35,080 bases of DNA, taken from contig JAUZRN010000043.1 of assembly GCA_030950375.1 (NCBI GenBank), positions 1 to 35,080 on the forward strand. The letters are read 5' to 3'. The DNA is from Rhodothermus sp. Its GTDB lineage: Bacteria; Bacteroidota; Rhodothermia; Rhodothermales; Rhodothermaceae. The position numbers and the translations under genes are program-made. Below the pieces are notes generated by a model that saw nothing but the letters and a program-made list of their open reading frames with translations, did no database searches and had not been told where the DNA came from. Shown here one piece after another: positions 29,064-35,080 of the stretch. Within the stretch, counting starts at the first letter, position 1. Each line of letters begins with the position of its first letter.

Positions 29064-30571
29064 AGGACCTGGTACTGACCGAAGCGGGAGGCGACGGGCG
29101 TGAGGGCATTTCTACCGTCGAAGTAGCACCGGTTCGTAAAGCGGCCTGGTCACGTCCGGCCCGGTATCGACGCCTCTATCCCCGACAGATCCTTTCAGGA
29201 TTGGCGTTGCTGGGAGCTGATGTGGTGCTGCTGGTGGCGTTTACGTTGCTGGCCCAGGGCATAGGACGGGAAGCGCTGGGAGAAGCATATGCCATTTTTG
29301 GTCGGGCGGCCTGGGTAACCGTTGGTCTGATGCTGCTGGGCATTTCCCTGCTGGGCTGCTACAGCACGGTGGTGATGCATCCGGCGGCGGAATTGCGGCG
29401 CCTGACCGTCCTGACCGGTCTGGTATATGCGCTGCCTGTCGGTAGTATGCTGATCGCCATGCCTCTGACGGTGTTACATGAGGTGTTTCTGGGGGGATAC
29501 TGGTTGGGCGCGCTCGTGGTATTACCGCTGGGGCATCTGTTTGCCCGGCTACTTCTGGCCCGGACCGAATGGTGGGGGGTGCCGGTGCTGGTCCTGGCTA
29601 CAGGGGGGGCCGGCGAGCTGGCGGTGCAGACCATGCGGCGCTGGCCCGAGCTGGGGCTGCGTCCTGTCGGCGTGCTTTCGGATCATCATCCAGTCGGTGA
29701 CAGGCTGAATGAGGTGCCCATTGTGGGCCGCATCCAGGACGCCCCGCAGGCCGGGCTCCGCTACGGCGTCCGGCATGCCATCGTGGCCCTGGCCGGGCAG
29801 AGTCATCGGGAGGTGCTGGAGCTCCTGGAACGTTACAGTCGCTACTTCCGACAGCTGTTCGTGCTGCCCGAAAATCCCGGCATGATCGCTTTCTGGAGCA
29901 CGGCCCGGTCGTTCGAAGGGTTGCTCGGCTATGGCGTGCAGCATTCGTACTGGAACCTACGGTCACGTATGCTCAAGCGGGCCATGGACATCCTGGGAGC
30001 TTCGGTGTTGCTCCTGTTGCTGTTGCCGCTTTTTGCGGTGGTGGCTCTGCTGATCAAGCTCGACTCGCCCGGGCCGGTCTTTTACCGGCAGATGCGCATG
30101 GGGCGTGGCGGCCGTTGCTTCCCGCTCCTGAAGTTCCGGACCATGTATCAGGACGCCGAGCGACGGCTACAGGAATTGCTCCAGAAACGTCCGGATCTGC
30201 GTGAGGAGTACGAAGTATTTCACAAACTACGTAACGATCCACGGGTCACTCGGGTGGGTCGCTATCTGCGACGGTTCAGCATCGACGAACTACCTCAGCT
30301 CTGGAACGTGCTGCGTGGAGAGCTCAGTCTGGTAGGGCCCCGTGCCTATATGCCGGAGGAGCGCTTTCAGATGGATGGTATGGATCGGATCATTCTTCAG
30401 AAGCGTCCTGGCGTGACCGGACTGTGGCAGGTGTCGGGACGCAATGGACTTACGTTTGAAGATCGGGTTCGCATGGATGTACATTATATTCATAACTGGA
30501 CGCCCTGGCTGGATCTGTATATCCTGGCCCGTACGGTGCCGGTCGTACTGACCGGGGAAGGGGCGTGTTGA
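29060..30571 (+). CDS. Polyprenyl-phosphate sugar-1-phosphate transferase (WbaP/WcaJ type)
   Basis: The protein is 503 aa. Four N-terminal membrane segments (about 47-66, 84-102, 118-136, 146-164) are followed by a Rossmann-like CoA-binding_3 domain (about 174-290) and a fifth hydrophobic segment (about 310-335). The catalytic domain has KFRTMYQDAE, RRFSIDELPQLWNVLRGELS and RPGVTGLWQVSGRN. Such enzymes start polysaccharide repeat units by moving a sugar phosphate from a nucleotide sugar to undecaprenyl phosphate. The sugar is probably glucose or galactose, but sequence does not decide. It overlaps the upstream glycosyltransferase by 4 nt. Confidence 0.93.
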   Translation: MKDLVLTEAGGDGREGISTVEVAPVRKAAWSRPARYRRLYPRQILSGLALLGADVVLLVAFTLLAQGIGREALGEAYAIFGRAAWVTVGLMLLGISLLGCYSTVVMHPAAELRRLTVLTGLVYALPVGSMLIAMPLTVLHEVFLGGYWLGALVVLPLGHLFARLLLARTEWWGVPVLVLATGGAGELAVQTMRRWPELGLRPVGVLSDHHPVGDRLNEVPIVGRIQDAPQAGLRYGVRHAIVALAGQSHREVLELLERYSRYFRQLFVLPENPGMIAFWSTARSFEGLLGYGVQHSYWNLRSRMLKRAMDILGASVLLLLLLPLFAVVALLIKLDSPGPVFYRQMRMGRGGRCFPLLKFRTMYQDAERRLQELLQKRPDLREEYEVFHKLRNDPRVTRVGRYLRRFSIDELPQLWNVLRGELSLVGPRAYMPEERFQMDGMDRIILQKRPGVTGLWQVSGRNGLTFEDRVRMDVHYIHNWTPWLDLYILARTVPVVLTGEGAC

Positions 30572-30606
30572 GCAGCATGTTTATGAGGAGTGTCCGGGGG
30601 AATACT

Positions 30607-32976
30607 ATGGCGCACTATCGACATCATTCGCTGATCGTAGCCCGGAGCGGGCAACGGGGAGGATTGCCCCCCGCTTCCGGCGAGCCACGCGACGAAGGTC
30701 GTATCAACTTTGCGGAGATCTGGCATACGATCCGGCGTGGTAAGTGGATCATTCTGTTGACCACGCTCGTGGTGGCCGGTTTGATCGCGGGGTACACCTA
30801 CACGCTGCCGCCGGTGTATGAGTCTCGTGCCATCGTTTTTGTGGATACGCGCGGCGGCAGCAACGCGCCGGTTAGCGTAGCTGCCTTTACGCCGCTGGAG
30901 CGGCGAGCGCTCTCGAACGAGCTGGGCATTCTGCGCAATTCGGCCGAGCTGGCTACGCGGGTGGCCGAAGCGATCGTGGCAACGGCAGAGACGGCCGGGG
31001 CCCGAGAGCGTTTTCCGATTCTGGCGCCGACCGAAGATGGCCGGGAACCCACCATTCGAGAGATTGCGCTGCGGCTGCGGGAGCGCGTGCGTTTCCAGCC
31101 GCTGTCGGATCAGGACATGATCGTGATCACGGCCGAGAGCACAACGCCCGAAGAGGCAGCCGTGATTGCCAACCGCTATGCCGAAGAGTACGAGCGATAT
31201 AGCCGGGAACGGAGCCGGGAAAGCCTGGCCGCTGCTCGGGAATTCGTTGAAAAACAGGTCGAACAGCGGCGTCGCGAGCTGGAAGCATTGGAACGCCAGT
31301 GGGAGGCCTTCGCACGTTCCCGGCAGGTCGTGCGGCTGGGACCGCAGGGAGAACGTCTGGTGGCCGAGGTGGCCCAGCTTGAAGCTCAGCGGGATGCTGC
31401 CCGTTTCCAGCTGGAGCAGGAAAAGTCGGCCCTGCAGTTTATTGAGCAGGAACTGCAAAAGCTGGAGCCCGGGCTGGTTGACGAGCTGGTCAAAAGCCGA
31501 CAGGTTTCAACACTGGAAGCCCAGATTGATGCGCTTTCGAAAAAAATTGCCGAGTTGAAGGTACAGGCCGAGCAATACTATGTGTTCAATCCAAAGCTAC
31601 GGGGGAACGAGGAGAAGCTGGGGGATCAGCAGCTGATCGAGATTGTGCGACAGATTGAGCATTTCGAGCAGCAGCGAGCGGCACTGCAGGAACAACTGGT
31701 CAAAGAGATGATCGGCCGTGATGGGCAGTCGCCGCCTTCAGAGCCCATGAGCTACGTGGAGCAGTTGCGGGCACGCCGTATCGAAAAGCAGCTGGCCATT
31801 CGGGAGCTGGAGCGTCAGGTTGAGGCTTTTAATCAGGAGTTGGCCAAGTACGAAGATCGACTGGCCCGCCTGCCCCGCCAGCGCATTGAGCTGGAGCAGC
31901 TGGAGCGTCGCCGGAACATGGCCGAGCAGTGGTACACGACCTTCGTGCAGGAGTTGCAGCGCATCATGATTGCCGAGCAGTCCGAGCTGGGCTATGTGAA
32001 GATCGTCAGCAGTGCATTTGTGCCGACCGTACCCGTGCGGCCAAACCGGGCCCAGAATATTGTGCTGGGGATTCTGATCGGCCTGGGGCTGGGACTCGGC
32101 CTGGCCTTTCTGCGACAGGCAATGCATACGCAGCTCGACGATCCCGAGCAGGTGCGAGCGCATGGCTACACGCTGCTGGGCGTGGTGCCGGCAATGGAGC
32201 CGTACATCCGCAAGCACTTTCGTGGGCGGAAGGTCGTCGAAGTGGATGATCGGCCACGCAGCACTACGCTGATCACGCTACTGGATCCCTGGTCTCCTAT
32301 TGCCGAAAACTTCCGGCTAATTCGCACGAATTTGCAGCATACGCAGGTCAAGGGACGTGCGGCGACGTGGCTGGTGACCAGCCCGGAGATGGGAGATGGC
32401 AAGACGGTGGTAGCGGTCAACCTGGCCGTAGCGACGGCTCACGGGGGGCAGCGTACTTTGCTGATGGATGCCGATATGCGGCGCCCACGTGCCCATGAAA
32501 TGCTGGGATTTGCAGATCGGCCCGGATTGGCCGAAATCCTGGAAGGAAAGGTCCGTCCTGATCCGGAAAGCTGGGCTACCGATGTGCCCAACCTGTATTT
32601 TCTACCGAGTGGAGTAATCACGCAACCCCCACCCGAATTGCTCGGATCGCAACGGCTGACGCAGCTCCTGGAGTTTTTGCGCAAGCACTTCGATGTGATT
32701 GTGATGGACTCTCCACCCGTGATGGCCGTCACCGATTCGGTGTTGCTGGCGCAGTGCTGTGATGCAACGCTGATGGTGGTTTCGGCTGGTCGCACCGATG
32801 CGAAGGCGCTGGAGATTGCGCGGCAGACTCTGGAGTCGGTGAACGTATCGATTACTGGCGTGGTCTTCAACCGATACCGGGCCGACAAACGTAAGGGTTA
32901 TGCTTACGGATACGGCTATGGCCGCCGATACCATAAGGGCTACGGCTATTATGCCCGGCAGGCGGCGGCCGGATAA
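30607..32976 (+). CDS. Wzc-like polysaccharide co-polymerase and tyrosine autokinase
   Basis: The protein is 789 aa. The Wzz domain starts near residue 33 with a membrane helix at about 47-64. A long periplasmic coiled-coil region (about 200-440) follows, then the second membrane helix (about 475-495) after a VPVRPNR motif. The BY-kinase domain has Walker A ending in K599 (PEMGDGKT), Walker A' with D621 and D623 (MDADMRRP), and Walker B D701 (VIVMDSPP). A tail with eight tyrosines in about 20 residues lies near 763-783. These proteins set chain length and drive export through cycles of autophosphorylation. ATG 30607 is chosen after GGGGG; a GTG at 30565 overlapping the upstream gene is possible. 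Confidence 0.92.
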   Translation: MAHYRHHSLIVARSGQRGGLPPASGEPRDEGRINFAEIWHTIRRGKWIILLTTLVVAGLIAGYTYTLPPVYESRAIVFVDTRGGSNAPVSVAAFTPLERRALSNELGILRNSAELATRVAEAIVATAETAGARERFPILAPTEDGREPTIREIALRLRERVRFQPLSDQDMIVITAESTTPEEAAVIANRYAEEYERYSRERSRESLAAAREFVEKQVEQRRRELEALERQWEAFARSRQVVRLGPQGERLVAEVAQLEAQRDAARFQLEQEKSALQFIEQELQKLEPGLVDELVKSRQVSTLEAQIDALSKKIAELKVQAEQYYVFNPKLRGNEEKLGDQQLIEIVRQIEHFEQQRAALQEQLVKEMIGRDGQSPPSEPMSYVEQLRARRIEKQLAIRELERQVEAFNQELAKYEDRLARLPRQRIELEQLERRRNMAEQWYTTFVQELQRIMIAEQSELGYVKIVSSAFVPTVPVRPNRAQNIVLGILIGLGLGLGLAFLRQAMHTQLDDPEQVRAHGYTLLGVVPAMEPYIRKHFRGRKVVEVDDRPRSTTLITLLDPWSPIAENFRLIRTNLQHTQVKGRAATWLVTSPEMGDGKTVVAVNLAVATAHGGQRTLLMDADMRRPRAHEMLGFADRPGLAEILEGKVRPDPESWATDVPNLYFLPSGVITQPPPELLGSQRLTQLLEFLRKHFDVIVMDSPPVMAVTDSVLLAQCCDATLMVVSAGRTDAKALEIARQTLESVNVSITGVVFNRYRADKRKGYAYGYGYGRRYHKGYGYYARQAAAG

Positions 32977-33034
32977 GTGGTGCGGAGGACGGGCAACCCC
33001 GTGCGTAGTTCCGTCAATCAGGAGCGTTAAACCG

Positions 33035-33541
33035 ATGCGCTATAAAACAGGATGGTGGTTGTTGCTACTGGGATGGGGGCTGCTGGGCGTCGTACAGGCG
33101 CAGCCCATTGGTGGGCTGGGAGGCGGTAGCAGTTCATTCGAATTCGAATTCTACCGGCCGGGAAGACCCACGATGATCATCTACATCTGGGGAGCAGTCG
33201 GGCAACCCGGCATCTGGCGGGTGGAGCGAGACGTTGACCTGATTTCTCTACTCTCTGCGGCCCGGGTACCGGGCGTGGGGACCAGCCCGCAGGGGGTTAG
33301 TCAGCGCTATCTGGTCCGTATCTTCCGAGATAGAGGGGGGGAACGTCGCGAAATTTATCAGGAACGGCTGGAAAAGCTGGTCAGCGGTGGTGCCCGTCCC
33401 TATCCGCCGCTCCAGGAAGGAGATATTCTGGTCGTGGAGATGCGTCAGCGGACCCGTTTTGGATGGCGGGCAGTCTTCGAAATTACCCGTACCATTGCCC
33501 AGATGCTGACCCTCTATTTGCTTATCCGGCGGGAATTCTGA
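33035..33541 (+). CDS. Small secreted SLBB-domain protein
   Basis: The 168-aa protein has a signal peptide (about 1-22, ending VVQAQ). A Gly/Ser-rich segment follows, then an SLBB-like beta-grasp domain (about 45-138) with IYIWGAVGQPGIW and LQEGDILVVEM. The hydrophobic C-terminal helix (about 144-164) may enter a membrane. SLBB domains occur in Wza-type outer-membrane export channels, but the Poly_export domain that normally precedes them is missing here. AGGAG lies 10 nt before ATG 33035. It sits 58 nt after the BY-kinase gene and 7 nt before the ABC exporter gene, so a role in polysaccharide export is likely but inferred. Confidence 0.75.
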   Translation: MRYKTGWWLLLLGWGLLGVVQAQPIGGLGGGSSSFEFEFYRPGRPTMIIYIWGAVGQPGIWRVERDVDLISLLSAARVPGVGTSPQGVSQRYLVRIFRDRGGERREIYQERLEKLVSGGARPYPPLQEGDILVVEMRQRTRFGWRAVFEITRTIAQMLTLYLLIRREF

Positions 33542-33548
33542 GGTGGGG

Positions 33549-35080
33549 ATGAAACAGCGGCTGCGTATATACCTGCGCCGACATTTCTGGCGCACCGATG
33601 AAGGCACGCGCCTGGTGTTGCGCCAGCTCTGGGAGCATCGGCGGCTGTTTGTGGTAACGGTAGGGCTGACCGGCCTCAGTGCGGCCTTTGAGGGGGTCGG
33701 GCTCGGATTGCTGGTTCCGTTTCTGGATAGCCTGATGAATCCCGAAGCCGGGGCATTTGCCACGGGATGGAGCTGGGTCGATCAACATCTGCTGCGTGTC
33801 GATGCGCCCGTCATGACGCGCCTGTACTGGTTTTCGGGTTTGATCCTGCTGACCATTTTGTTGCGGGGGGGACTGGGCTATGCAGCCCAGCAGTTCAGTA
33901 TTCAATTGCAGGAATCCATCCTGCATCGGTTGCGCTGTCAGATCATCGACCAGCTACAGGCTGTTTCGCTCAAGTTTTATGCGCATCGGCGAGCCGGTGA
34001 TCTGCTGAACGTACTCACGGCCGAAATTCAGCGGTTGCGCTTTCTGTTTGGCACTTCCAGTGCCATACTGATTCAGGGATTTTTACTGGTGGTATATGGT
34101 ACGGCGATTTTCGCGCTGTCCTGGTCGCTGGCCCTGGTGGCTATCGGCCTGACGCTCGGGCTGTTTGTGGTGGTGCGCGTTTTGATCGACCGACTGAAAC
34201 GAGAAGGCAATGCGATTACACAGACGAACAGCTGGATTGCCTCGCGAGCACAGGAGCTGATCAGCGGCATTCGTACGGTGCTGACGCACGGGGCCCAGCC
34301 GTTCGAGTCGGCCCGGTTCAAGCAGGTCAGTCGAGAGGCGGCCGATGTGGTGGTGCGGCTCAGCCGGAAGCAGTCGCTTATCGGCCCCCTTTCGCAGGCG
34401 GTCGCTTCGGCTGCGCTGATCGGACTGATCATTGTAGCCGTGCAGTTTTTCGTGCTACCTGGCCGCATGAGCATGGCCGTGCTGATCACGTTTCTGTTCG
34501 CTTTCTTCCGTATGCTTCCCATGGTGCAGCACATCAACGGGCTGCGGGCCATGTGGGCCAAGCAGCGGGGCGCTGTAGATGCGGTGGCCGCTATTCTGCG
34601 CCGGGACGATAAGCCCTATCTGCCGGATGGTACGCTTCCGTTCGAGGGATTGCGAGAGGCGATCGAGCTGCGGCATGTCTGCTTCGGCTACGAACCTGGC
34701 CAGCGCGTACTGCACGACATCAATCTGACAATCCAGAAGGGGCAGACCGTGGCGCTGGTGGGCGCTTCGGGGGCCGGCAAGAGCACGCTGGCGGACCTGA
34801 TTGTGCGTCTCTATGATCCGGACGAAGGACAGATTCTCTACGACGGCATTGATCTGCGTGAGTATCGCCTTGACACCATCCGGCGTCGGGTGGCAGTCGT
34901 GAGCCAGGATACGTTTCTGTTTCACGACACGATTCGGGCGAACATCGCCTACGGGCTGGAAGACGTCTCTGAGGAACGCATCCGCTGGGCGGCGGTGCAG
35001 GCCAATGCGCTGGAGTTTATTGAGCAGCTTCCGGAGGGGTTCGACACGGTAGTGGGCGATCGAGGGACACGGCTTTCCGG
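33549..35080 (+). CDS. ABC exporter with fused membrane and ATPase domains (3' truncated by window)
   Basis: The reading frame from ATG 33549 runs off the window after 510 codons. About six hydrophobic segments (residues 35-320) form an ABC_membrane domain. The ATPase domain has Walker A GASGAGKST with K411, and Q453 in VSQDTFLF. The window ends in the middle of the signature (LSG of LSGGQ). It resembles MsbA/PglK-type exporters that flip lipid-linked sugars. In this cluster it may flip the lipid-linked repeat unit or export a glycolipid; I see no Wzx-type flippase in the window. The last 70 or so residues are missing. Confidence 0.92.
   Translation, partial: MKQRLRIYLRRHFWRTDEGTRLVLRQLWEHRRLFVVTVGLTGLSAAFEGVGLGLLVPFLDSLMNPEAGAFATGWSWVDQHLLRVDAPVMTRLYWFSGLILLTILLRGGLGYAAQQFSIQLQESILHRLRCQIIDQLQAVSLKFYAHRRAGDLLNVLTAEIQRLRFLFGTSSAILIQGFLLVVYGTAIFALSWSLALVAIGLTLGLFVVVRVLIDRLKREGNAITQTNSWIASRAQELISGIRTVLTHGAQPFESARFKQVSREAADVVVRLSRKQSLIGPLSQAVASAALIGLIIVAVQFFVLPGRMSMAVLITFLFAFFRMLPMVQHINGLRAMWAKQRGAVDAVAAILRRDDKPYLPDGTLPFEGLREAIELRHVCFGYEPGQRVLHDINLTIQKGQTVALVGASGAGKSTLADLIVRLYDPDEGQILYDGIDLREYRLDTIRRRVAVVSQDTFLFHDTIRANIAYGLEDVSEERIRWAAVQANALEFIEQLPEGFDTVVGDRGTRLS

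Overview
This window most likely comes from a thermophilic member of the Rhodothermota/Bacteroidota, close to Rhodothermus. That assignment is an inference. It rests on the style of the RpoB, RpoC and EF-Tu proteins, high GC, a large periplasmic M14 peptidase and DUF255 protein of a kind common in that group, and one exact TAnnTTTG promoter element. No database search was possible.

Region 1 (1-12085) is the classic translation/transcription block on the plus strand: 3' end of tuf, tRNA-Trp(CCA), secE, nusG, rplK, rplA, rplJ, rplL, rpoB, rpoC. It closes with a textbook intrinsic terminator. Three structured gaps inside it are worth attention: a terminator-like hairpin between tRNA-Trp and secE, a compound stem just upstream of rplL, and two hairpins between rplL and rpoB.

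Region 2 (12134-19459) holds housekeeping and metabolic genes: a secreted M14 metallopeptidase and a DUF255 thioredoxin/glucosidase-fold protein, both plus strand; then rplU-rpmA (minus), a FAH-family hydrolase (plus) and a threonine aldolase (minus). The last two converge with a single base between their stop codons.

Region 3 (19460-23969) is an accessory stretch. A small island of four genes (bacilliredoxin-like, YtxH-like, NlpC/P60 lipoprotein, greA) lies between two roughly 1-kb gene-poor regions. Both regions carry copies of one extragenic repeat family. The two best composite copies lie in inverted orientation on either side of the island and match at about 91 of 96 positions.

Region 4 (23970-27692) encodes a cytoplasmic GAF-PAS-PAS sensor kinase of the NarL/UhpB class, followed by two very similar tandem LuxR/NarL response regulators.

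Region 5 (27791-35080, running off the end) is an exopolysaccharide cluster: GT4 glycosyltransferase, WbaP/WcaJ-type sugar-phosphate transferase, Wzc-like BY-kinase/chain-length protein with a tyrosine-rich tail, a small secreted SLBB protein, and a truncated MsbA-like ABC exporter. An exact TAnnTTTG element sits upstream of the first gene. The neighbouring two-component system may control this cluster, but that is inferred only from position.
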